A stretch of 5,519 nt of DNA from Spirochaetia bacterium. Lineage in GTDB: Bacteria > Spirochaetota > Spirochaetia > JABMQR01. A program made the translations under genes and the position numbers. The stretch is from assembly GCA_016784705.1 (NCBI GenBank), contig JADHUD010000179.1:1-5519 (forward strand), written 5' to 3'. The notes below the pieces were generated by a model. The model did no database searches and was not told where the DNA came from. It saw only the letters and a list, made by a program, of their open reading frames with translations. This document shows positions 1-5,519 of this stretch, piece after piece. Position 1 is the stretch's first letter, and the number at the start of each line of letters is the position of its first letter.

Positions 1-311
1 AACGAGTTGGTTTTGCAATGCAGCTTAACCCGGGAAGTAAAGAAGAGTATAAAAAGCGGCATGATGAAATCTGGCCTGAATTAAGCCGGGAATTGAAAGC
101 TGCCGGTGTGTATGACTATTCAATCTATTTGGATATTCGTACCAATACCCTTTATGCCAGCCAGAAGTTACAGGATGATAACAGATCCGGGGAACTTCCT
201 TTTCGTGACATTGTTAAAAAATGGTGGGAGTATATGGCAGATATTATGGAGACGAATGCTGACAACTCTCCGGTTGTGTACCCCCTAGAGGAGATGTTCT
301 ATTTTGCATAG
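1..311 (+). CDS. rhaM: L-rhamnose mutarotase, 5' end just outside the window
   Basis: This is a cytoplasmic enzyme that interconverts the alpha and beta anomers of L-rhamnose, helping supply the form used by rhamnose isomerase (family knowledge, RhaM/RhaU). The reading frame is open to the left edge: the codons from position 3 read RVGFA before the ATG at 18, which aligns with the residues before Met8 in E. coli RhaM. The ATG at 18 is therefore internal. If the codon ending at base 2 is Lys2 and a Met precedes it, the start lies about 3 bases outside and the protein is 104 residues, the same as E. coli RhaM. With that numbering the conserved EEY gives Tyr18 and KRHDEIWPEL gives His22, the proposed catalytic histidine. 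The later KWWEYM and NADNSPV motifs and the C-terminal EEMFYFA also match the family. It ends at a TAG. It is the first gene visible in the transporter operon, 62 bases upstream of the ATPase gene. Confidence 0.93.
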   Translation, partial: RVGFAMQLNPGSKEEYKKRHDEIWPELSRELKAAGVYDYSIYLDIRTNTLYASQKLQDDNRSGELPFRDIVKKWWEYMADIMETNADNSPVVYPLEEMFYFA

Positions 312-357
312 ATGGGAAATTCACATTCAATAGCGTAATCAGTAGCTTAATACCGGC

Positions 358-365
358 AAAAGGAG
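358..365 (+). promoter_or_regulatory. Ribosome binding site that fixes the GTG start of the ATPase gene
   Basis: AAAAGGAG lies 8 bases before the GTG at 374, a good Shine-Dalgarno at a normal distance. It supports the non-ATG start, because no in-frame ATG lies closer and the protein starts exactly where family alignments begin. The rest of the 312-373 gap shows no terminator-like hairpin, so read-through from the mutarotase gene is expected. Confidence 0.75.
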
Positions 366-373
366 TATCTGAA

Positions 374-1900
374 GTGCCTGAATATATTTTAGAGCTTGAG
401 CATATAACCAAACTGTTTCCAGGGGTCAAAGCCCTAGATGATGTACATTTTAATCTCAAAGAAGGTGAAATCCATGGACTCATGGGGGAAAACGGTGCTG
501 GAAAATCTACATTTATCAAGACTATAACCGGGGTTTATACCCCTAATGAGGGAGAAATACGCCTGTATGGAGAGAAAGTCATTTTTTCAAATCCCCTGGA
601 TGCACAGAAATGCGGAATAGCAGCTATTTATCAGCATGTTACCTGTTATCCTGATTTAACGGTAGCCGAGAATATTTTTGTCGGGCATGAAAAAATTCAT
701 AAATTTTCCAGGAAAATTAATTGGAAAGAGATGCATGCCCAGGCACAGGATCTGCTGGATCAGCTGGATGCAAATTTCAGTTCAAAAACAAGAATGGGAG
801 ACCTCTCTGTAGCGCGGCAGCAGATTGTTGAAATTGCCAAAGCCCTCTCCATGAATGCAAAAATCATTATTATGGATGAACCTACGGCAGCTTTATCGCT
901 GCATGAAACGGGTGAGCTTTATCGAATAACTGAACAGCTGCGAAATGACGGAGCTTCAATTATTTTTATTTCCCACCGGCTTGAGGATATCTACCGCCTC
1001 GCAGACCGTGTCACCATTTTTCGGGATGCTTCCTATATTGGCACCTGGCCTGCCAGTGAATTGGATCAGGAAAAAATTGTATCACACATGGTGGGACGCC
1101 CGTTAACTAAGATGTTTCCCAAAAGGGATATCCACATTGGCGAAGAAATATTAAAAGTAGAAAATTTGTCAAGAACCGGTTATTTCCGGGATGTCTCATT
1201 TACGCTTCATAAAAGTGAAATAGTAGCTATAACCGGATTGGTTGGCGCCGGGCGAACCGAGGTGTGTGAATCCCTTTACGGGATCACCCGGGCTGATGCA
1301 GGAAATATCTATATTGCTGGAGAAAAAGCAGTTATATCAGACCCTGTCGCGGCTCTGTTACACGGAATTGGATTTCTTCCGGAAGACAGACAGAAACAGG
1401 GACTTATTCTTGAGTGGGAAATAGGTAAAAATATTACGCTTCCGGTTCTTGAGCTGTATTCAAAGTACGGTATGCTGAATAAGAACGAGGAACAGGAAAT
1501 TTCCAACAAGCTGGCTAAGAGACTGGCAGTTAAAGCTCCGAATATCTTTTCCTGTGCATCAACACTCTCGGGCGGCAATCAGCAGAAAGTGGTATTTGCA
1601 AAATTATTAGCAAGGGACCTTAAAATTATAATATTGGATGAACCGACAAAGGGTGTAGATATTGGTGCAAAAGCAGCAATATATGAAATAATTGGAGAAT
1701 TAGCCGAACAGGGCTACGGAATTATTATGATCTCTTCTGAAATGCCCGAAGTTCTAGGCTTGAGTGATAAAATTGTGGTTATGAAAGATGGACATGTATC
1801 AGCCTTGTTTACTACAGCAGGGACAAAACAAGAGGAGATTCTGCATGCTGCAATGGTTAAGAATGTTTATTCGAGTCAGGGCCTGGGGGTAGATTCATGA
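374..1900 (+). CDS. rhaT: Rhamnose-type sugar ABC importer, double-domain ATPase (RhaT of rhizobia)
   Basis: This cytoplasmic ATPase powers the sugar importer. At 508 residues with two fused nucleotide-binding domains it has the usual RbsA/MglA/XylG size. Domain 1 shows Walker A GENGAGKST (38-46), Q-loop Gln87, a signature reading LSVARQQ (144-150), Walker B IIIMDEP (164-170) and the switch His201. Domain 2 has a degenerate Walker A, GLVGAGRTE (288-296), with Arg294 where the lysine should be. It also has LPEDR (335-339), a full signature LSGGNQQ (398-404), Walker B IIILDEP (418-424) and ISSE (453-456) in place of the switch histidine. This asymmetry is normal for the family. The start is GTG and the gene overlaps the next by four bases, so the two are probably translationally coupled. 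Family membership is certain. Rhamnose as substrate is inferred from the adjacent mutarotase and the binding-protein motifs. E. coli rhaT is an unrelated symporter. Confidence 0.93.
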   Translation: MPEYILELEHITKLFPGVKALDDVHFNLKEGEIHGLMGENGAGKSTFIKTITGVYTPNEGEIRLYGEKVIFSNPLDAQKCGIAAIYQHVTCYPDLTVAENIFVGHEKIHKFSRKINWKEMHAQAQDLLDQLDANFSSKTRMGDLSVARQQIVEIAKALSMNAKIIIMDEPTAALSLHETGELYRITEQLRNDGASIIFISHRLEDIYRLADRVTIFRDASYIGTWPASELDQEKIVSHMVGRPLTKMFPKRDIHIGEEILKVENLSRTGYFRDVSFTLHKSEIVAITGLVGAGRTEVCESLYGITRADAGNIYIAGEKAVISDPVAALLHGIGFLPEDRQKQGLILEWEIGKNITLPVLELYSKYGMLNKNEEQEISNKLAKRLAVKAPNIFSCASTLSGGNQQKVVFAKLLARDLKIIILDEPTKGVDIGAKAAIYEIIGELAEQGYGIIMISSEMPEVLGLSDKIVVMKDGHVSALFTTAGTKQEEILHAAMVKNVYSSQGLGVDS

Positions 1901-2886
1901 AAATGCAGTTGAAAGGTGTTTCCGGAAGTTTACGGGAATTGGGACTGCTCGCATTTATCATACTGCTTGGTATTACAGTACAAATCCGGAACCCGGTATT
2001 CTTGTCTTTAATGAACATAAATGCCATATTAACCAATACGGCCATATTAAGTATTTTAGCAGTGGGTATGATGCTGGTGCTGGTTACACGGGGTATTGAT
2101 CTCTCGGTTGGTGCTATCATAGCATTTACCGGTATGGTTACAGCCCTGACCGTTGCAAAGTATCCCGGAATAAACCCGGTAGCAGCTTTACTTCTGGGTG
2201 CAGGTGTCGGTTTTGTAATAGGTTCTCTTACCGGTCTGCTTGTGGCTGTCTTTGATATTCTTCCAATAATTGCAACACTTGGTATGATGAATGTAGTCCG
2301 GGGTTTTACGTATGTAGTATCCGGCGGGAAATGGGTAAGTTCATATCAGATGTCTACCAGTTTTAAAGCCTTGGCTACCGGGAAAATCCTGGGAATAAAT
2401 AACCTGATAGTAATAGCAATTGTGGTCTACATAATTGCAGCATACTTTATCAACCAAACCAGGATGGGCAGGCGGATTTTTGCCGTTGGTTCAAACCCTG
2501 AAGCAGCTGAAATTTCAGGATTACCCCGGAAAAGGCTGGTTTTTACCGCATATGCAATCATGGGAGCCCTTGCCGGGCTTGCAGGAGTATTGTGGGTTGC
2601 AAAATTTGCATCAGCTCAGGGAAATACTGCAATCGGGTATGAGCTGCAAGTCATTGCTGCCTGTATCCTGGGCGGAGTAAGTATTTCCGGCGGAATTGGA
2701 AAATTATCGGGGCTTCTGCTTGGAACTTTATTATTAGGTATTCTCAATAACGCTCTCCCTTTGATAAATATCTCTCCTTTCTGGCAGCAGGGGATTCAGG
2801 GAATCACCATTCTTGCCGCTGTTTTAACCAATGTTGTTGTTAAAAGAAATAATGAACGAGCTGCTTTACGAAGGAGAGCAATATGA
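1897..2886 (+). CDS. rhaP: Rhamnose-type ABC transporter permease 1 (RbsC/AraH family)
   Basis: This inner-membrane subunit forms half of the translocation path. Its 329 residues, with around eight to ten hydrophobic segments, match the RbsC/AraH/XylH family (BPD_transp_2). Family landmarks are GIDLSVG (66-72), the cytoplasmic coupling region FAVGSNPEAAEISG (195-208) and the GYELQVIAACILGGVSISGG block (247-266). The C-terminus is basic (KRNNERAALRRR), as expected for a cytoplasmic tail. The start ATG overlaps the ATPase stop as ATGA. Only a G-run (1885-1889) serves as a weak Shine-Dalgarno, so translation probably depends on ribosomes finishing the ATPase gene. A second in-frame ATG at 1903 would remove only two residues and cannot be excluded. 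The name RhaP rests on gene order after the ATPase, as in the rhizobial cluster. Which permease corresponds to RhaP and which to RhaQ is not settled by motifs. Confidence 0.88.
   Translation: MKMQLKGVSGSLRELGLLAFIILLGITVQIRNPVFLSLMNINAILTNTAILSILAVGMMLVLVTRGIDLSVGAIIAFTGMVTALTVAKYPGINPVAALLLGAGVGFVIGSLTGLLVAVFDILPIIATLGMMNVVRGFTYVVSGGKWVSSYQMSTSFKALATGKILGINNLIVIAIVVYIIAAYFINQTRMGRRIFAVGSNPEAAEISGLPRKRLVFTAYAIMGALAGLAGVLWVAKFASAQGNTAIGYELQVIAACILGGVSISGGIGKLSGLLLGTLLLGILNNALPLINISPFWQQGIQGITILAAVLTNVVVKRNNERAALRRRAI
2871..2878 (+). promoter_or_regulatory. Ribosome binding site for permease 2, inside the end of permease 1
   Basis: AAGGAGAG lies inside the last codons of the first permease gene. 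The core AAGGAG ends 6 bases before the ATG at 2883. It allows independent initiation as well as coupling through the ATGA overlap, unlike the weak site in front of permease 1. Confidence 0.7.
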
Positions 2887-3872
2887 TTGCTGATAAAAAA
2901 TCTGTTGCCAATCTGGATACACAGAGAGTGTTTTCCCTGAAAGAGTTTTTCCTGCAGTGGGAGTGGGTACTTGTTGGACTTCTGGTGGTTGTGATAATTA
3001 TCAACTCCTTCATCTCACCCTATTTTCTGTCGTTTAAGACCTTCCTGAATACACCAATGACCTTTCTTGATAAATCGTTCATTGTATTCCCGATGATTCT
3101 GGTAATTATTCTCGGCCAGATTGATATTTCTGTTGCATCCACTACTGCACTTTCAGCGGTAATTATGGCAGTGAGCTATAACGCTGGTGTGCCCATGGCA
3201 CTGTCGATGGCACTCTGCCTTTTGACAGGGACTGTCTGCGGAGCAATTAATGGGTTACTGCTTATCAAATTCAAGGAGCTCTCGGCGGTAATTGTTACTC
3301 TTTCAACAATGATAATCTACCGGGGTATTGCCTATATTATTCTTGGGGATCAGGCATCCGGCGGTTTCCCTGAATGGTTTTCATTTTTTGGCTGGAGTAC
3401 TGTTCTTGGTATTCCCTTTATTACCATCATCTTTGTGGTATCAGCTGTTTTATTTGGTATTCTTCTGCATAAAACAGTTCTGGGTAGAACTATTTATGGT
3501 ATGGGTTTTAATAAAACAGCCTGTACGTATTCTGGAATCAAGGTTGATAAGGTTATTTTCATAGTATTTACCCTGGCAGGTCTGATGTCAGCGATTACTG
3601 CGATCTTTCTTACTTCCCGAATGGGAAGCACACGCCCGAATGTTGCTATGGGATATGAACTGGAAGTAATTACCATGGTAGCTTTAGGCGGAGTAAGTAC
3701 CAGCGGAGGTATTGGAAGAATAGGCGGACCGATTCTTGCGGTATTTATTATTGGATTTTTAAGTTACGGAATGGGACTGGCCAATATTCAGGCTCCGGTT
3801 GTACTGGTTGCAATAGGTTTGCTGCTTATTTTTTCCGTTCTGCTGCTGAAGTTCCGGAGAAAGCAATTTTGA
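2883..3872 (+). CDS. rhaQ: Rhamnose-type ABC transporter permease 2 (RbsC/AraH family)
   Basis: This is the second inner-membrane permease, also 329 residues, and presumably pairs with the first as a heterodimer on the fused ATPase. A longer N-terminal cytoplasmic stretch of about 27 residues precedes the first hydrophobic segment (about 28-45). The landmarks are present but altered: GQIDISVAS (78-86) where permease 1 has GIDLSVG, YGMGFNKTACTYSGI (205-219) in the coupling region, and GYELEVITMVALGGVSTSGG (257-276). The last block is nearly the same as in permease 1, while the rest is clearly diverged, so this is an old paralogue and not a recent tandem copy. The C-terminus is basic (KFRRKQF). 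The gene starts within an ATGA overlap behind a good Shine-Dalgarno. Two separate permeases fit RhaP/RhaQ better than ribose-type systems, which usually use one permease as a homodimer. Confidence 0.88.
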   Translation: MIADKKSVANLDTQRVFSLKEFFLQWEWVLVGLLVVVIIINSFISPYFLSFKTFLNTPMTFLDKSFIVFPMILVIILGQIDISVASTTALSAVIMAVSYNAGVPMALSMALCLLTGTVCGAINGLLLIKFKELSAVIVTLSTMIIYRGIAYIILGDQASGGFPEWFSFFGWSTVLGIPFITIIFVVSAVLFGILLHKTVLGRTIYGMGFNKTACTYSGIKVDKVIFIVFTLAGLMSAITAIFLTSRMGSTRPNVAMGYELEVITMVALGGVSTSGGIGRIGGPILAVFIIGFLSYGMGLANIQAPVVLVAIGLLLIFSVLLLKFRRKQF

Positions 3873-3873
3873 A

Positions 3874-3901
3874 ATTGACCGAGGCTTAGCTATCGGTTAA
3901 T
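3874..3901 (+). other. Hairpin between permease 2 and binding-protein genes
   Basis: ATTGACCGA (3874-3882) pairs with TCGGTTAAT (3893-3901), giving nine pairs including one G-U, around a 10-base loop. It begins one base after the permease stop codon. No T-run follows, so it is not a classic terminator. In an operon, such a structure ahead of the abundant binding-protein gene may block 3' exonucleases or mark a processing site (inference). An alternative pairing, AGCTAT (3888-3893) with ATAGCT (3913-3918), excludes the first one. Confidence 0.4.
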
Positions 3902-3935
3902 GAGCCTTCAGCATAGCTGTTGGGCATATTTTTTA

Positions 3936-3941
3936 AGGAGG
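3936..3941 (+). promoter_or_regulatory. Near-consensus ribosome binding site deciding the binding-protein start
   Basis: AGGAGG, inside the longer TAAGGAGGT (3934-3942), ends 5 bases before the ATG at 3947. It is the strongest Shine-Dalgarno in the window, as expected for a binding protein made in excess over the membrane parts. It rules out the upstream in-frame TTG at 3920, which would place charged residues ahead of the signal peptide and would start before this site. Confidence 0.85.
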
Positions 3942-3946
3942 TCTTT

Positions 3947-4972
3947 ATGAAAAAGACAATTCTCATTCTCGTAAGTATATTTTTGATTTTATCTTCATTC
4001 TCAATTTTTGCAGCCGCTGAAGCTGAAGGTGGAGTTGAAAAACACGCGTTTATCTTCAAAAATACCGGCAATCCCTATGGCGATAAGCAAATGCAGGGAT
4101 TTGAAGACGGAATCAAAGAACAGGGTTTCGAAGCAATTACACGGGCACCTGATCAGCCAACCGCAGAAGCACAGATTCAAATCATCGAACAGCTGATAAA
4201 CCAGAGAGTTGCTTCAATAAGCATTACAGGTAACGACTATGATGCGCTTGAACCAGCCCTGAAAAAAGCCATGGGCGAAGGGATCGCTATTCTTTCTGCA
4301 GATTCTGCAGTAAATCCTGCAAGCAGAATTACCCATATCAATCAAGCCGACTCAGAAATGATCGGAAGAACTTTAATTCAGGCTGCTTATGATATGGCTG
4401 GTGGTTCAGGAGATATTGCAATTCTTTCCGCAACAAGTCAGGCTTCAAATCAGAATCTCTGGATTGAATGGATGAAAAAAGAGCTGGCAGAAAATGCATC
4501 AAAATATGCTAACCTGAAATTGGTTCGAATTGCATATGGTGATGACCTTCGTGACAAATCTGTAAGTGAAACAGAAGCCCTTCTTCAGAGTTTTCCTAAC
4601 TTAAAAGTCATTATTGCTCCTACTACGGTAGGTATTGCAGCTGCAGGCCGTGTGGTAACAGACCGCAACCTGATTGGAAAACTGAAAGTAACCGGACTTG
4701 GCCTACCTTCAGAAATGGCTGAATACATTGAAAACGGTGCATGTCCGTATATGTTCCTCTGGAATCCTATTGATGTTGGCTATCTGACAGCTTATGCTGC
4801 AGTAGCTGCTTCTGAAGGGAAACTTAAAGGTACTGCAGGGGAGAAATTTTCTGCATCACGTCTGGGAGAGTTTACCGTAGTGAAAGCCAGTGACGGCGGA
4901 ACTGAAGTTCTTCTTGGTGCACCATTCAAATTTGATAAAGCAAACATTGCTGAATGGAAAACTGTTTATTAA
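3947..4972 (+). CDS. rhaS: Periplasmic rhamnose-binding protein of the ABC importer
   Basis: This periplasmic receptor (341 residues) captures sugar for the permeases. It belongs to the type I, ribose/galactose/autoinducer-2 binding protein fold (Peripla_BP_4). The N-terminus MKKT, a hydrophobic core to Phe21 and an AAA run give a Sec signal peptide, cut probably near 22-26. No lipobox cysteine is present. The mature part has FKNTGNPYGDKQMQGF (37-52), LSAD (116-119), HINQAD (130-135), SNQNLW (167-172), IIAPTTVGIAAAG (222-234) and FLWNPIDVGYL (270-280). The layout follows LsrB-like proteins, but two LsrB ligand positions differ (Asp to Asn168, Ala to Thr227), arguing against autoinducer-2. APTTVGIAAA is what I recall from rhamnose-binding RhaS proteins. 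Being last in the operon, behind a hairpin and a strong Shine-Dalgarno, fits separate high expression. E. coli rhaS is an unrelated regulator. The fold is certain; rhamnose specificity is likely. Confidence 0.88.
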   Translation: MKKTILILVSIFLILSSFSIFAAAEAEGGVEKHAFIFKNTGNPYGDKQMQGFEDGIKEQGFEAITRAPDQPTAEAQIQIIEQLINQRVASISITGNDYDALEPALKKAMGEGIAILSADSAVNPASRITHINQADSEMIGRTLIQAAYDMAGGSGDIAILSATSQASNQNLWIEWMKKELAENASKYANLKLVRIAYGDDLRDKSVSETEALLQSFPNLKVIIAPTTVGIAAAGRVVTDRNLIGKLKVTGLGLPSEMAEYIENGACPYMFLWNPIDVGYLTAYAAVAASEGKLKGTAGEKFSASRLGEFTVVKASDGGTEVLLGAPFKFDKANIAEWKTVY

Positions 4973-4997
4973 TACCTGCTTAACAGATTGATTTACC

Positions 4998-5040
4998 AAC
5001 CGGCTGTTTCCTGATTTTATCTTGGAACAGCCGGTTTTTT
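4998..5040 (+). terminator. Rho-independent terminator of the transporter operon
   Basis: AACCGGCTGTT (4998-5008) pairs perfectly with AACAGCCGGTT (5026-5036). After a one-base bulge at 5009 two more C-G pairs follow, leaving a 12-base loop. The right arm runs into six Ts (5035-5040). It starts 25 bases after the binding-protein stop. The opposite strand has no T-run of similar quality, so it works mainly for the + strand operon. Confidence 0.93.
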
Positions 5041-5153
5041 ATCTTCTTTAGCCAGCGGCTTTCTCTGTAATAGTTATGCACTCATCAGACCTATCAAAAA
5101 TACTTGGACATACCTGGAAATCATTCCTGACCCGGATTCTTCCGGGATATAGT
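5041..5153. other. Convergent intergenic gap with no gene seen
   Basis: This lies between the operon terminator and the end of the minus-strand gene. I see no gene here with a ribosome site. A 55-codon open frame from the ATG at 5076 exists on the + strand, but it has no Shine-Dalgarno and mostly runs antisense to the minus-strand gene. The only structure noted is the small hairpin near 5131-5146. Confidence 0.6.
5131..5146 (-). terminator. Possible 3'-end hairpin of the minus-strand gene
   Basis: CCCGGA (5131-5136) and TCCGGG (5141-5146) form a perfect six-pair GC-rich stem with a four-base loop, 7 bases past the stop codon of the minus-strand gene. In that direction it is followed by TCAGGAATG and not a T-run. 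It is therefore at best a weak terminator or an mRNA-end stabiliser. Confidence 0.35.
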
Positions 5154-5519
5154 TTAAAGATATATAAAATCTACTGCAGCCTGTTCCAGACGCTCATATT
5201 TTCTATACCTGTTTCGGGTATCATGATTTTTAAAAACGACTAGCGCTATAGCTTCCCACAGAAAAACCCATCCCCCTATCGATAAACCCTCAATCAGCGT
5301 ATCTAATAAGATCGAATTCAAAAACAGTCCGGAATTTATATAAAAGGACAAAAACAGGAGAACGAACGAGTTCACAATATAAAGTAAACACTTTTTATAC
5401 GCCAGGTTAATATCCCGTTTCAAGGTAAGCAGCAGAAATCCGAAATATGTTTTCAGTCCCGCAACAACTCTTTTCTCTTTCACTTCATCTTTTATTGCCA
5501 TATCAGCAACAAACTGAAT
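5154..5519 (-). CDS. Membrane protein of unknown function, probably 5' truncated by the window
   Basis: I cannot name this gene. Reading leftwards, the frame is open from the window edge to a TAA at 5154. The first ATG (5499-5501) would give 115 residues, but it lacks a Shine-Dalgarno and the six codons before it (IQFVAD) stay open, so the start may lie outside. Numbered from that ATG, a charged stretch (4-37) precedes a hydrophobic segment (about 38-55). A second segment (about 69-90) contains SIGGWVFLWEAI (74-85), followed by a basic, tyrosine-rich tail (RNRYRKYERLE, 96-106). Two closely spaced membrane segments, a GGWV-LWE motif and a basic tail ending in a short hydrophobic strand recall a family of roughly 200-residue bacterial proteins of unknown role, as I remember it. 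That would leave the N-terminal half off the window. It converges on the rhamnose operon and has no evident link to it. Confidence 0.6.
   Translation of the reverse strand: MQFVADMAIKDEVKEKRVVAGLKTYFGFLLLTLKRDINLAYKKCLLYIVNSFVLLFLSFYINSGLFLNSILLDTLIEGLSIGGWVFLWEAIALVVFKNHDTRNRYRKYERLEQAAVDFIYL

Noticed and set aside
18..311. Mutarotase starting at the ATG at 18 (97 residues)
   Set aside because: The frame continues upstream with RVGFA, which aligns with the E. coli N-terminus and restores the 104-residue family length. The ATG at 18 corresponds to internal Met8.
244..519. Minus-strand open frame across the mutarotase/ATPase junction, and similar frames opposite or inside the other operon genes
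   Set aside because: These overlap confidently identified genes in other frames, lack ribosome sites and have compositions typical of shadow translations.
1236..1263. ATPase second domain looks inactive (Walker A lysine replaced by arginine)
   Set aside because: GAGRTE in place of GKST is the normal state of the second domain in RbsA-type sugar ATPases and is not damage in this gene.
3920..3946. TTG start at 3920 for the binding protein
   Set aside because: It would add nine residues ahead of a standard MKKT signal peptide and lies before the strong Shine-Dalgarno that clearly serves the ATG at 3947.
5076..5243. Small + strand open frame of 55 codons
   Set aside because: It has no ribosome site, runs antisense to the better-supported minus-strand gene, and its product shows no recognisable pattern.
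1..5519. A new defence, mobile or regulatory RNA system
   Set aside because: I looked for repeats, terminal inverted repeats, integrase/transposase frames, tRNA-like folds and CRISPR-like spacing and found none. The operon is fully explained by sugar transport.

Overview
The window holds most of one sugar-uptake operon on the + strand, and a separate, unrelated-looking membrane-protein gene that points towards it from the right edge. The operon encodes L-rhamnose mutarotase (RhaM, also called RhaU; its first few bases lie left of the window), a double-domain ABC ATPase (RhaT type), two RbsC-family permeases (RhaP and RhaQ by gene order) and a periplasmic sugar-binding protein (RhaS type). A strong intrinsic terminator follows the binding-protein gene. 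This is the gene set of the rhizobial RhaSTPQ/RhaU rhamnose importer, in a different order. These names clash with E. coli usage, where rhaT is a symporter and rhaS a regulator.

Layout: 1-311 mutarotase (5' partial); 312-373 short gap with a good ribosome site; 374-1900 ATPase; 1897-2886 permease 1; 2883-3872 permease 2 (both junctions are 4-base ATGA overlaps); 3873-3946 gap with a hairpin and a near-consensus Shine-Dalgarno; 3947-4972 binding protein; 4998-5040 terminator; 5041-5153 convergent gap with a small hairpin; 5154-5519 minus-strand membrane protein, probably cut off by the window edge.

How the genes work together (inference from the families): the binding protein captures rhamnose in the periplasm. 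The permease pair and the ATPase move it inwards, and the mutarotase interconverts the alpha and beta anomers so that the isomerase receives its preferred form. No isomerase, kinase, aldolase or regulator is in the window. The operon's promoter and probably more rha genes must lie to the left.

Organism: the binding protein has a cleavable Sec signal with no lipobox cysteine, which points to a cell with an outer membrane rather than a Gram-positive. Moderate GC (about 40-45% by eye) and an AAEAEGG-like start of the mature protein resemble spirochaetes of the Spirochaeta/Treponema kind, but this is an impression and not a demonstrated assignment. I see no mobile element, CRISPR array, tRNA or rRNA. 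The operon is well-explained sugar transport. The least explained part is the right-hand minus-strand gene.
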